The position numbers were made by a program, and so were the translations under genes. Of a DNA stretch of 64,000 nucleotides, positions 38,009-47,134 are shown in pieces. Below the pieces are notes generated by a model. That model did no database searches and was not told the origin of the DNA. It was given only the letters and a program-made list of their open reading frames with translations. Position 1 is the stretch's first letter; each line of letters starts with the position of its first letter. The DNA is from Euryarchaeota archaeon UBA557 (GTDB lineage Archaea; Thermoplasmatota; Poseidoniia; Poseidoniales; Thalassarchaeaceae): the NCBI GenBank assembly GCA_002503285.1, contig DARI01000008.1, positions 12,560 through 76,559 of the forward strand, in the 5' to 3' direction.

Positions 38009-38655
38009 TAGTATGAATTTTCTTCTTCATTAGGGCCCGTATTATCCTCATAATTATTTTTAGACAAAACATCGATACCCATGTTTACCATACTTGAACT
38101 GACCCATTGAAGTAATAGTGCATCAAAGAAAAACTTAGAGGAAAGGAAAATCATAGTTGCAAGGCCAAAGAGACGTCCAGAAGCAAAAATTGCAGATTCG
38201 GCACCCAATACTTCAAAATTTAATATCAGAGGTTCAAGGATATAAAAAATTCCAAGTACAATCAATAATCCACCCAAATTAGAAATTGTTGCATTCCCCT
38301 TTTCCCTTCCCAATATCATGACTAAAGTAGCCATGAATATTATTATTGCAACTACAATGCTTAAAGTTTCAAATTCAAATTGACCAATCATGGAAACAGG
38401 GATATTAGAATCATTAACTTGATCGCCACCTTTTTTTATAGAAATCCACCAGAATAATAGACTAGTCATCAAAAGTGCCCCGGAAGCCAGTCCTCTTTGG
38501 TTAATCATTTCCTTTACATGATGAGAATCTTTTGGCTTTAACCTCTGAATTATTGAATCCATAATAAATAATGTCTCGTTATCAGGAGAATTACTACGGT
38601 CACCTCCAATTTGATTCTGCAAGACTTCATCGTCGATGTCCTCTCCGAATGCCAT
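38008..38655 (-). CDS. Multi-TM membrane protein, unknown function
   Basis: No family recognised. An acidic N-terminal ~55 residues precede four or five hydrophobic helices (about 56-72, 91-112, 121-141, 155-175) and an acidic Asn/Glu-rich tail. One-base overlap with trm56 suggests co-translation, but the product gives no hint of a tRNA role. Divergent from folP. Confidence 0.65.
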   Translation of the reverse strand: MAFGEDIDDEVLQNQIGGDRSNSPDNETLFIMDSIIQRLKPKDSHHVKEMINQRGLASGALLMTSLLFWWISIKKGGDQVNDSNIPVSMIGQFEFETLSIVVAIIIFMATLVMILGREKGNATISNLGGLLIVLGIFYILEPLILNFEVLGAESAIFASGRLFGLATMIFLSSKFFFDALLLQWVSSSMVNMGIDVLSKNNYEDNTGPNEEENSY

Positions 38656-38709
38656 ATACGTCTTGTCTCTCCGTCACATCATAAAGGATACGCAGAATGG
38701 GGGTACAAT

Positions 38710-39543
38710 ATGGCTGAGTGGCGACCTATTACGAAAAGCCGAAAAAATGGATTTCCAAGAATAATGGGCATCATAAATGTGACTCCTGATTCGTTTTTTA
38801 AAAATTCTCGACTTAATAATATTGATTTAATTGTAGAAAGGGCAATACACATGGTCGATAATGGTGCAGATTGGATAGATATAGGTGGAGAATCTACTAG
38901 GCCAGGGGCAGGATTTGTATCTCCTGAAAAAGAATTACTTAGAATTTCTAAAGCAATTGAATATGTTCGGGATGCATTACCTGATATTGGGATTTCAATA
39001 GATACTCGGAAGTCAGTAGTTGCAAAAGAGGCGATTATAAATGGTGCCGACATGATAAATGATGTTTCTGGATTATCAGATTCAGAAATGAAGAGTATCG
39101 TCTTGGAGAATAAGTGCCCCATCTGTATTATGCATATGAAGGGTTTACCAAGAGATATGCAAAATAATCCAAGTTATAAAAATGTAATTAAAGATGTAAA
39201 TTATTTCCTTGAAAGTAAAAATAGAGAGTTAACGGAATTTGGAATCGATTCAAAATACATAATTAATGATCCAGGAATAGGTTTTGGTAAATTACTTGAG
39301 CATAATCTTCAACTTCTATCAGCAGGAAGAGAAATATTACCAAATAATGATATTTCATTAATGTGGGGAGTCAGTAGAAAGAAATTATTTGCAGATCTTT
39401 TAGGAAGAGATGAAAATATAGACAGACTCGCAGGCACATTAGGAGTTGCAGCAATGGCACCATCAAAAGAAGTAGATATAATCAGAGTTCACGATGTTGC
39501 AGAGCATAATGACCTATATCTCGCAATGGGAGCAATTAAGTGA
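38710..39543 (+). CDS. folP: Dihydropteroate synthase
   Basis: FolP joins 6-hydroxymethyl-dihydropterin diphosphate to p-aminobenzoate. The TIM-barrel signatures are IMGIINVTPDSF, the phosphate loop WIDIGGESTRPGA, ISIDTRK, INDVSG, and a Lys-bearing C-terminal WGVSRKK. The ATG at 38710 (MAEWRP) is chosen; the open frame upstream overlaps the opposite membrane gene. This is the third folate/pterin enzyme class in the window with FolB and the SDR. Confidence 0.93.
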   Translation: MAEWRPITKSRKNGFPRIMGIINVTPDSFFKNSRLNNIDLIVERAIHMVDNGADWIDIGGESTRPGAGFVSPEKELLRISKAIEYVRDALPDIGISIDTRKSVVAKEAIINGADMINDVSGLSDSEMKSIVLENKCPICIMHMKGLPRDMQNNPSYKNVIKDVNYFLESKNRELTEFGIDSKYIINDPGIGFGKLLEHNLQLLSAGREILPNNDISLMWGVSRKKLFADLLGRDENIDRLAGTLGVAAMAPSKEVDIIRVHDVAEHNDLYLAMGAIK

Positions 39544-39547
39544 TATT

Positions 39548-40720
39548 ATGGCCGAAAATTTACCTAGTGATGTTCATGAAATTGATCATAATCTAAGAAT
39601 AATTGGAACTGCACACATTAGTAAGAAGTCGATTGCGACTGTAGAATTACAAATTAAAGAGTGGGTTCCCGACATAGTTGCTGTAGAATTGTGCAAATCA
39701 AGATTGAAATCACTTAAAGAGCCTGATTCATTAGAATCGGAGACTTTGCTTAAAATCATTAATGATGGTAAGGCCCCAATGGTATTGTTGCAATCTGCTT
39801 TGTCGGCAGAGCAGAGAAGAATGGGGTTAACTACTGGTGAAAAGCCAGGAGCAGAATTATTGGCAGCCGTTAAGGCATCAGAAGATAACGATATTCCAAT
39901 TGAGTTGATTGATAGAGATGTAATAATAACTTTAAGAAGAGCATGGGCAAAAATGAAATTTGTTGAAAAATGTAAAGTAATGTATGCAATGCTTTGGTCA
40001 GAAGATGATGATGATTTAGAAATAGATGACCTACTGGAAGATTCCGACATGCTAAGCAATATGCTCGAAGAGGCACGCAATATAGCCCCAGGAGCTGGAA
40101 TTGCTTTGATTGATGAGAGAGACATATATTTATCGGAACGTATTCGGCAAATAAGGAGCAAAGGGAAAATTCTGGCTGTCGTTGGTGCAGGACATGTTGA
40201 AGGAATTAAAAAGAATTTGACAAACTCCGATAATAATTCAAGTTCAATTTTAAATGAATTAAATGAAATTCCGAATAAATCGAAATTACCTAAATTAATT
40301 ATGATGATTGTTCCTTTAATTATTTTTTCTGCAATAGGTTGGTTGGCCTATAAAGGAGAATTTACCGCAGTATTAGAAGTTGCTAAAACTTGGATTCTAT
40401 TGAATATGATCTTTGCAGGTTTAGGAATAATCTTAGCAAGGGGGCACCCAATTTCAGTGATTGTGGGGGCAATTGCTTCACCAATAACTTCCTTAAATCC
40501 GACAATAGCTGCAGGATGGTTTGCAGGATATACGCAGTTCAAGATGGCACCACCTACGGGTAGAGACGCTAAAGAGTTTTTAATAATGGATAAAGTTTCA
40601 GTATTTTGGAAAAATAACGTTGGAAAGGTGCTTTTGGTTACTGTTTTCGGCAATATTGGTTCCTCAATTGGTGCATGGCTTGGTGCTGCAGGGATAGTGA
40701 GCCTAGTTCTTGGAATATGA
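39548..40720 (+). CDS. TraB/PrgY-family membrane protein
   Basis: The N-terminal ~230 residues match TraB-family proteins: IIGTAHISKKS, DIVAVELCKSRL and the ending VVGAGHVEGI. The GTAH and GAGH His residues belong to a putative Tiki/TraB-type active site. The C-terminus has several transmembrane helices from about residue 255 on. PrgY/TraB proteins of Enterococcus limit pheromone activity; archaeal members are uncharacterised. Starts 5 bases after folP and overlaps the next gene. Confidence 0.8.
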   Translation: MAENLPSDVHEIDHNLRIIGTAHISKKSIATVELQIKEWVPDIVAVELCKSRLKSLKEPDSLESETLLKIINDGKAPMVLLQSALSAEQRRMGLTTGEKPGAELLAAVKASEDNDIPIELIDRDVIITLRRAWAKMKFVEKCKVMYAMLWSEDDDDLEIDDLLEDSDMLSNMLEEARNIAPGAGIALIDERDIYLSERIRQIRSKGKILAVVGAGHVEGIKKNLTNSDNNSSSILNELNEIPNKSKLPKLIMMIVPLIIFSAIGWLAYKGEFTAVLEVAKTWILLNMIFAGLGIILARGHPISVIVGAIASPITSLNPTIAAGWFAGYTQFKMAPPTGRDAKEFLIMDKVSVFWKNNVGKVLLVTVFGNIGSSIGAWLGAAGIVSLVLGI

Positions 40721-41718
40721 TGGGATTTATTATGCAAGAAGTTAAGGGGATAAATGTGGCATTCACCATAGCGTTAATTGCTTATCTAGTTAATTCTCTC
40801 TTATTCCCTCATATTCTGACTAAATTTAGTATAGGTACCAGTACTATTGCTTTAATTTTTGGATCAATTTCCGCATTTTTTATTTCTGACATTGCAAATG
40901 GAGGTAAATGGATGATTAGCAAGATAATGCCGGTAACAATAATATTCTTAGGATTTGGACTAAATCTAACATCATTCTTTGATCCAAAAATAGGATTAAT
41001 TGGGTTATTTGCGATTATTTCTACTGCAATTAGTAGTTTTGGAATATGCTATATAATTGGAAAATATATGAATATAGATTTGGCCACATGCATAGCACTA
41101 GGAACCGGAGGTGCAATTTGTGGAAATAGTGCCGTAATTGCGGTCTCACCAGGACTTAAATTAAAGGAAGATAATGTAGGAGTGATATTGGCAATTATCA
41201 ATATATTGGGATTAATAACATTCTTGATAATACCAGTATTATCCTCTTTCCTTGGATTAACAGAACAACAAGCAGGAATTTGGGCAGGATCTACTATTCA
41301 TGCAGTCCCGCAAGCAATTGCTGCGGGTGAGGCAATTGGAGGTGAGGCCATTACAATTACAACTGCCATTAAGCTTTCTAGGGTTAGCTTATTGATCATA
41401 TTAGTACCAATTTGCTTTATAATTGGAAATAAAATAAGTGAGGGTGAACAAAGTCCTGCGAAAATTGGAAGTATACCCTACTTCATACCTGGATTCATCA
41501 TTTCCTCACTTTTATCAACCTTTTTTCTTCCATTTGGAATTTCTGAATTTCTATCCACTATTGGAAAATATTTGTTACTACCCCTTCTCGCATCAGTTGG
41601 TTTCTTCATTACAAGGGAAAGTATGAGAAAGGCAGGTGGACCACTCTTGTTCATAGGGATTATTGCTACATCAATAATGTTGTTTTCAAGTTATATCGTA
41701 ATAATATTGTTATCATAA
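40717..41718 (+). CDS. YeiH/UPF0324-family membrane protein
   Basis: A polytopic protein of about 333 residues with some 10 hydrophobic helices. The GTGGAICGNSAVIAVSP loop and WAGSTIHAVPQAIAAG segment are hallmarks of the UPF0324 (YeiH) family, putative exporters of sulfite or sulfate-like anions. The ATG overlaps the TraB stop (ATGATGG); ATGs at 40720 and 40732 are alternatives. Followed by another putative sulfur-compound permease. Confidence 0.82.
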   Translation: MMGFIMQEVKGINVAFTIALIAYLVNSLLFPHILTKFSIGTSTIALIFGSISAFFISDIANGGKWMISKIMPVTIIFLGFGLNLTSFFDPKIGLIGLFAIISTAISSFGICYIIGKYMNIDLATCIALGTGGAICGNSAVIAVSPGLKLKEDNVGVILAIINILGLITFLIIPVLSSFLGLTEQQAGIWAGSTIHAVPQAIAAGEAIGGEAITITTAIKLSRVSLLIILVPICFIIGNKISEGEQSPAKIGSIPYFIPGFIISSLLSTFFLPFGISEFLSTIGKYLLLPLLASVGFFITRESMRKAGGPLLFIGIIATSIMLFSSYIVIILLS

Positions 41719-41736
41719 TAAAAAGTAGGTTTTTAC

Positions 41737-42555
41737 ATGGAAATTGTATCAATTATAGCAGTTATCTTAATTCTCTTGACTGCATTTATGTTTTCTCCCT
41801 TAGGATTAGGAGGGGGAATTTTCTATTTACCAATATTCTTATATTTATTAGAATGGGAAATCCATTTAGCTATATTGGGATCAATATCATTGGTCTTAAC
41901 AGTATCAATAGGTAGTAGGATGGCACATGCAAAAGGAGGATATGCAGACAAAGATGTTGCAAAAATTGGAATACCTTTTGCATTAATAGGAGTAATCTGT
42001 GGTACGGTCATTAGCTCTAAATTGATAAATTATTTTGGAGATTTAGTAATTAAATTGGCAGCTTCACTTTTATTAATATGGGTGATCATTAGTACTTTAA
42101 ATAATATATTTAAAGATGAAAATGTTGAAAATGATATTTTGAATTCAGAATCAATAAAAATAAATTCCTCAAAGAAATATAAATTATTATGTTTTTTTGG
42201 AGGGACTACGTCTGGTGCTTTAGGCATAGGAGGAGGTATGCTGTTTGTTACTTTTCATAGAGCATTATTCAATTGGAAACCACACAGAGCTGCAGGAACT
42301 TCATACATAATAGAAACATGGATTGTTCCTGTTGGGATAATATCTCATTTAATAATAGATCAGAGTGGCTCAGAGTTATTAGATGAAACAGGTTTATGGA
42401 TATTATTCATCGGATTCATTGTATTTCTATCTTCGTGGCTTGGAGCCAAGACAGCAATAAAAATCATTCCACAGGATTTCTTAATTTATCCATTCTTAGT
42501 TGCAATTATACTAAGTCTAATAAGGTACAGTATAGATATATTTAGTTATTATTAG
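41737..42555 (+). CDS. TauE/SafE-family permease
   Basis: A 272-residue membrane protein with about eight helices arranged as two repeats, the first with SPLGLGGGIFYLP, the second with GALGIGGGMLFVTF. Both are typical of TauE/SafE (DUF81) permeases for sulfite, sulfoacetate or related organosulfonates. It lies 18 bases after the YeiH-like gene, so both may export sulfur anions. Its 3' end overlaps the convergent thiolase by 14 bases. Confidence 0.85.
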   Translation: MEIVSIIAVILILLTAFMFSPLGLGGGIFYLPIFLYLLEWEIHLAILGSISLVLTVSIGSRMAHAKGGYADKDVAKIGIPFALIGVICGTVISSKLINYFGDLVIKLAASLLLIWVIISTLNNIFKDENVENDILNSESIKINSSKKYKLLCFFGGTTSGALGIGGGMLFVTFHRALFNWKPHRAAGTSYIIETWIVPVGIISHLIIDQSGSELLDETGLWILFIGFIVFLSSWLGAKTAIKIIPQDFLIYPFLVAIILSLIRYSIDIFSYY

Positions 42556-43783
42556 ATATGGATTCTATTAAAACTGCGATTCCCTGACCGCCTCCTATGC
42601 ATGCAGTTGCTACTCCATATCTTCCTTCGCATCTCTTTAATTCATGAGCAAGTGTCAGAATTAAGCGAGTTCCTGTTGCTGCAAGTGGGTGGCCAAGTCC
42701 TACAGCTCCGCCATTTACGTTAACTTTTGAGATATCTAAATTTAATTCTTTAACACACGCGACAAGTTGCCCAGAGAAGGCTTCATTAATCTCCCATCTA
42801 TCTATATCATCTACTTTTAAGCCTGCTTTCTTTAATGCCAATCTACTACTGGGGACGGGCCCATAAGCCATAATAGCGGGCTCAAGGCCAACTATCCCCC
42901 AAGAAATTATTTTAGCAAGAGGAGAATCGCCATCTTTTGCAGCCCTACTTGCAGATTTTAGAACTACAGCAGCTGCACCATCAACAACGCCGGATGCATT
43001 TCCAGCAGTAACTAAAGAGTTAGGTCCAAAATGTGCTCTGAGTTTTGAGAGAGATTCTAGTGAAGTCCCTCTTACAAAATGATCTTCGTCAGAGGATGTT
43101 ACTAATCCATTTGGAGTATCTACATTAATGATTTCTTCTTTAAAAATATCTTTATCAATACTTAATTCTGTACGTTGGTGACTAAGAACTGCGAATGAGT
43201 CTGCTTCTTGTCGTGTAATATTCATCCGTGAGCATAACTCATCACTAGTTTGGGCCATAAAATAGCCTGGAATATTGTCCTTTAAATTCGTGAAGAGGTA
43301 ATCTTCCATATCCTTTGGTAGTTCGGTACCTTCTTTTGGAGGACGGCCTAATTTGTAGGTGTCCCTCATTCCCCTAAGGACATGTGGGGCTTGACTAAGA
43401 TTTTCCATGCCCCCTGAAATAACTACTTCTGCTTCTCCTAGCATAATCAATTGGGCACCATAAATAATTGATTGGGCGCCACTTCCACATAGGCGATTTA
43501 GTGTCAACATTGGAACTTCTTGAGGTATTCCTGCTTTGAGACCAGAATGCCTAGCACCAAAAATGGCTTGATCTGAAGTTTGAAGTGCGTGACCCATGAC
43601 AACATGATTTACTGATTGTGGATCCGTTTTTGTAATATCTAAAGCACCTTTTATTGCTATGGAGCCTAGGTCCTCTGCGGAAATTTCTGACAGTCTTCCT
43701 CCGGTGATTCCATCTCCTCTCTTGCCACCTAACCACTCACAAAATGGAGTTCTGGCCCCTCCAACAATAATTACATCTTCCAT
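42542..43783 (-). CDS. Acetyl-CoA C-acetyltransferase (thiolase)
   Basis: Thiolase condenses or cleaves acyl-CoAs. The nucleophilic cysteine is in LNRLCGSGAQS, the second site in NVNGGAVGLGHPLAATG, and the third in TACIGGGQGIA. About 413 residues. ATG 43783 (MEDVIIVGGARTPFCEW) is chosen, with GGGGTG as a possible ribosome site; 43810 and 43789 are upstream in-frame starts. It follows the flotillin gene by 25 bases in the same direction. Confidence 0.92.
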   Translation of the reverse strand: MEDVIIVGGARTPFCEWLGGKRGDGITGGRLSEISAEDLGSIAIKGALDITKTDPQSVNHVVMGHALQTSDQAIFGARHSGLKAGIPQEVPMLTLNRLCGSGAQSIIYGAQLIMLGEAEVVISGGMENLSQAPHVLRGMRDTYKLGRPPKEGTELPKDMEDYLFTNLKDNIPGYFMAQTSDELCSRMNITRQEADSFAVLSHQRTELSIDKDIFKEEIINVDTPNGLVTSSDEDHFVRGTSLESLSKLRAHFGPNSLVTAGNASGVVDGAAAVVLKSASRAAKDGDSPLAKIISWGIVGLEPAIMAYGPVPSSRLALKKAGLKVDDIDRWEINEAFSGQLVACVKELNLDISKVNVNGGAVGLGHPLAATGTRLILTLAHELKRCEGRYGVATACIGGGQGIAVLIESISNNN

Positions 43784-43835
43784 ATCCATGACACCCCATA
43801 GAGGTGGCATTCATGAGCCTAACTATCTAAGGATA

Positions 43836-45278
43836 TCAAGAATCATCAGAAGGTTGATTCAGTGATCCTAAATAATCCGGTAAATCTACGCCTGCCATCT
43901 TTGCAACATCGTGTATCGGAGGTAAACTCTGTACTAAACTACTGACAAAGTTACTCGTTGCAGATGTACCATCACCCGATGCATTTCCTCCATCCCAGAC
44001 AGTTATTTTATCAATTTTCAAGTTGCGTATTGCTTCCACTTGGGCTGAAACCATAGATTCAATTTTCTCAACCATGAGTAGGGTTGCGGCGGCCTTGGGA
44101 TCACCAGATGCACTGGAAACAAGCTTAGCATAACCTGAAGCTTTGGCCTCCAATACTTGTTGAACACCTTCGGCTTCAGCTTTATACTTAGCCAAAAGTC
44201 CGTCTGCTTCACCTTGTGCTACGAGACGGATACGTTGTGCTTCGGCATTTGCTGCAATTTCAATTTGTTGCTTTTGGATTTCCTCACGTACGATTTCTTG
44301 GGCCTTTAGTGTTTCTTCTGCCTCATCATATTTAGCACGTTGAATGGATGCTTCAGCGTTGGCCTTAGCAACTTCTGCATCTTGCTTAGCCGACGCTTGT
44401 GCTATTTCCAATTGGGCATTTGATCTGGCAATTGATTCCTTTGCAGTATTTTCTCCAGTGATAGCAAATGCTTCTTGCTCTTCTACGAAAGTACGTCTAT
44501 CTGCCTCTGCTTGCTTTTGCCCCTTTACTGCTTGTGCATTGTTATCTGCAACTTGGATTTCTTTTTCTCTTCTAGCAAGGGATGATCCAATGGCACCATC
44601 CCTTTCAGCATTTGAAACATCTACTAATGCATTATTAACAGCAGTTGCGGCAGCTTTCTTCCCTATGCTGTCTATATACATTGAGTCATCAGTAATATCA
44701 ACCAGATTTACATTTATGAGATATAAACCTATTTTTAGGAGTTCAGTATCTACATTTTTCTGAATTTCAAAAAGGAAAGCTTCCCTATCTTGATTTATTT
44801 GTTCGATAGTAAGTGATGCAACTGTTAAACGTAATTGGCCCAAAATTATGTCTGCGGCCATAGATTCAATATCTGCAATATTGAGTCCCAATAGGCGGTT
44901 GGCAGCATTGGACATAACAGGCGGTTCGGTACTTATGGCAACAGTAAAAGTACTTGGAATACTTATCCTGATATTTTGTTTAGATAATGCATTTTCAAGT
45001 GGTATGGAAATTGTAATTGGAGTCAATGGAAGAAAGGCATAATCTTGAATCAGTGGCCATACTAAAGTAGCACCACCGTGAATTGTTTTTGAAGCCCTAC
45101 CTTTTTCAGTTCTACCATATACTACCATAATTTTATCCGGAGGGCACCTCTTGTATCTTTGAGCAAAGAACATTATTGTCCCAGCAAAAACTAACATTAT
45201 TGCAAATAACATTATCGTTATTATTGCACCTGGGTTACTATCGCTAGCATTTTCCTGCATTGTCTCATATACCGTCAT
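43836..45278 (-). CDS. Flotillin-like SPFH-domain protein
   Basis: A membrane scaffold protein of 480 residues. One transmembrane helix (about 18-40) is followed by an SPFH domain (about 45-240, with CPPDKIMVVYGRT and GGATLVWPLIQDY). A long Ala/Glu/Gln-rich coiled coil runs to about 410, and the C-terminus has the flotillin-like AAATLLMVEKIESMV. Flotillins organise membrane microdomains. The next gene upstream is an NfeD-like partner, the common flotillin pairing. Confidence 0.9.
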   Translation of the reverse strand: MTVYETMQENASDSNPGAIITIMLFAIMLVFAGTIMFFAQRYKRCPPDKIMVVYGRTEKGRASKTIHGGATLVWPLIQDYAFLPLTPITISIPLENALSKQNIRISIPSTFTVAISTEPPVMSNAANRLLGLNIADIESMAADIILGQLRLTVASLTIEQINQDREAFLFEIQKNVDTELLKIGLYLINVNLVDITDDSMYIDSIGKKAAATAVNNALVDVSNAERDGAIGSSLARREKEIQVADNNAQAVKGQKQAEADRRTFVEEQEAFAITGENTAKESIARSNAQLEIAQASAKQDAEVAKANAEASIQRAKYDEAEETLKAQEIVREEIQKQQIEIAANAEAQRIRLVAQGEADGLLAKYKAEAEGVQQVLEAKASGYAKLVSSASGDPKAAATLLMVEKIESMVSAQVEAIRNLKIDKITVWDGGNASGDGTSATSNFVSSLVQSLPPIHDVAKMAGVDLPDYLGSLNQPSDDS

Positions 45279-45368
45279 ATCAACTTCTCCGGCATGTATG
45301 ACATAGCAGTCAGTGATGAATGCTTCGCCGGCCTGACATCACAAATAATAATAATCTATAAAAAATTA

Positions 45369-45965
45369 CTATATTTTTTCAACTAATAATGTCCCAGCAA
45401 CGACGTCTTTTACTTGAATTAAATCGCCAGTATCAATTGCAGTTTTATTTAAGCATCGGGCAGGGTATGTGCGCATTGTTCCATCAACATCTACTTGGAC
45501 TTGTCCAACTTCACCTTCAGTAATTCCTAGATAAACAATGCCTCTGGCACCTATAGACTGAGAGATATAAACAGTACCGTCGGCTTGTAAGCCTATAAAA
45601 AATTCAAACAATTTTCCAGTCCCATACATCGAAATAAATCCACAAATCCCTCCGACAAACACTGCAATTGAGTTCCCCCCATCTGATTTAAGAACAACAA
45701 GCCCACCTAGGCCGAAAAACATCATAAAAACCATTATTCCTTGGAAAGTCAATGCTTTAAATGAAGCATCTGCACCAATAGCATCGATATCAGTACCAAG
45801 TATGCCATCGAATACGTCGGCAGTTATGCCTCCAATCATCATTAGTGCAAACCAAAATAAGAATAGAGACCCACCAATCACTGCAGATCCAGCAAATATT
45901 ACTTCTAAGCCAGTAGGTGCTGAAAGTCCAAATAACTTGAATATTAGTTCATCTAATAGTGCCAT
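45369..45965 (-). CDS. NfeD-like membrane protein with OB fold
   Basis: A 198-residue protein with three or four hydrophobic helices (about 22-44, 68-84, 96-115) and a C-terminal beta-rich OB-like domain (GARGIVYLGITEGEVGQVQVDVDG to the end). NfeD-family proteins are commonly encoded beside flotillins and are thought to work with them at the membrane. It lies 90 bases before the flotillin gene. Confidence 0.78.
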   Translation of the reverse strand: MALLDELIFKLFGLSAPTGLEVIFAGSAVIGGSLFLFWFALMMIGGITADVFDGILGTDIDAIGADASFKALTFQGIMVFMMFFGLGGLVVLKSDGGNSIAVFVGGICGFISMYGTGKLFEFFIGLQADGTVYISQSIGARGIVYLGITEGEVGQVQVDVDGTMRTYPARCLNKTAIDTGDLIQVKDVVAGTLLVEKI

Positions 45966-46033
45966 TAACCATCGCTAGGAGTCATGACACTTGAGATATT
46001 CGGCGAAATTATCAAAATAATATAAAAAAAGCA

Positions 46034-46291
46034 TCATTTTAACAATTCTGCTATAAATCTATCCAAATTAAGAACTGGTCCTAACATAAGTCCAGTGAAA
46101 CCAAACGAAAGTATAAGAGAATTACTGGAATTAAAAAAATTTAGAAAAATTGTATATGACAATAATAAAAGTAATGAAAGTAAAATTGGAATTGTAATTC
46201 TTCTAAGGAATAATTGATATCCGCCTAATAAATCATATGCGGGATTATTTACTACTTTATCTACAATAGATTCTTTTGGACTGCCTTCCAA
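46034..46291 (-). CDS. Small two-TM membrane protein
   Basis: Not recognised. The 85-residue protein has a polar N-terminus (about 1-30), then two helices (about 32-52 and 58-75). It lies 16 bases after a 120-residue membrane gene and 68 bases before the NfeD-like gene, so it belongs to the flotillin transcription unit by position only. Confidence 0.55.
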   Translation of the reverse strand: MEGSPKESIVDKVVNNPAYDLLGGYQLFLRRITIPILLSLLLLLSYTIFLNFFNSSNSLILSFGFTGLMLGPVLNLDRFIAELLK

Positions 46292-46307
46292 GTAAGAAGC
46301 ACAACCT

Positions 46308-46670
46308 TTAATTCGAAGCTAGCCAATATATTGCCGCAAATACTGTAAGTATTGCTGGAAAAATGATTCCCATTCCTTTTGCTACTACGGAGTCTCCATC
46401 AGTAATTACGAGGTTGCCTTCATCTGATCTTACGACTTCACTTTTCTCATATTTAGTATAAGCATCGGAGAAGTCTTGACTGTGTTTAGCCATGAACAAC
46501 AAGACATAAAGGCCTACCATAACAGAACTTCCGCCTGAAACATTGAGAAAGATTTCCAATATCTGAAGTATTCCATCGCCATAATTTAAATTAGCAACTA
46601 TTAATTGGGCAAAACCAAGTATAAACCAAATCATAGAGTCTGTTCTAGCCATGTTGTAGGGTGAAGACAT
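46308..46670 (-). CDS. Small membrane protein, about three TMs
   Basis: Not recognised. The 120-residue protein has hydrophobic helices at about 13-28, 43-59 and 99-117, with a charged 35-residue stretch between the second and third (SDAYTKYEKSEVVRSDEG). ATG at residue 7 or 8 is an alternative start. Same strand and spacing as the flotillin/NfeD genes. Confidence 0.55.
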   Translation of the reverse strand: MSSPYNMARTDSMIWFILGFAQLIVANLNYGDGILQILEIFLNVSGGSSVMVGLYVLLFMAKHSQDFSDAYTKYEKSEVVRSDEGNLVITDGDSVVAKGMGIIFPAILTVFAAIYWLASN

Positions 46671-46703
46671 GTGCCTAATGAATATGTGCCCGTCATGATT
46701 ACA

Positions 46704-47123
46704 CTAAAGTAAATTCTTTGGTTTGATTTGCCATATAATCCATGTTCCCTTTCCAGTTGCAATTAATTTACCCTCTGAATCAGATATTTGTCCTTCACAG
46801 TGTGCTAGCGTCTTTCCTCTTCTTATTACAAAACCATTAGCAAATAATTCCTCTCCCTCATAACCTGGTTCAATATATGAAATATCAAGTTGTGCTGTTG
46901 CGCACCATTCATCTTTATTTATTGTAGATACCAATGCACCACCAAGTGCGGTATCTAGCATAGTTGCATGGAGTCCTCCGTGGGCAACACCTCCTGTATT
47001 AAGGTGAATATCCAATATCTTTGCATAAACAGAACATTTTCCCTCTTGAAAATTAATTAATTTAATCCCCATTGATTCCGCTAGAACAGAAATTTTTGGA
47101 ATACTTTTATCATTAACACTCAA
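46704..47123 (-). CDS. PaaI-type hotdog thioesterase
   Basis: A 139-residue hotdog-fold protein with NTGGVAHGGLHATMLDTALGGAL, the 4HBT/PaaI signature with the catalytic Asp and helix N-terminus, and AQLDISYIEPGYEGE. It would hydrolyse acyl-CoA thioesters; the acyl group is unknown. It is the first gene after the ABC exporter (12-base gap) and upstream of the membrane cluster. Confidence 0.85.
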   Translation of the reverse strand: MSVNDKSIPKISVLAESMGIKLINFQEGKCSVYAKILDIHLNTGGVAHGGLHATMLDTALGGALVSTINKDEWCATAQLDISYIEPGYEGEELFANGFVIRRGKTLAHCEGQISDSEGKLIATGKGTWIIWQIKPKNLL

Positions 47124-47134
47124 ACTAATTTCCC

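Noticed and set aside
43551..43736. Arg-rich minus-strand frame inside the thiolase gene
   Set aside because: Alternative frame of the conserved thiolase N-terminus.
45300..45345. C/D-box-like strings (GTGATGA, CTGA) between NfeD-like and flotillin genes
   Set aside because: Only one C/D-like pair with poor C' and D' boxes, so a sRNA call is not supported.
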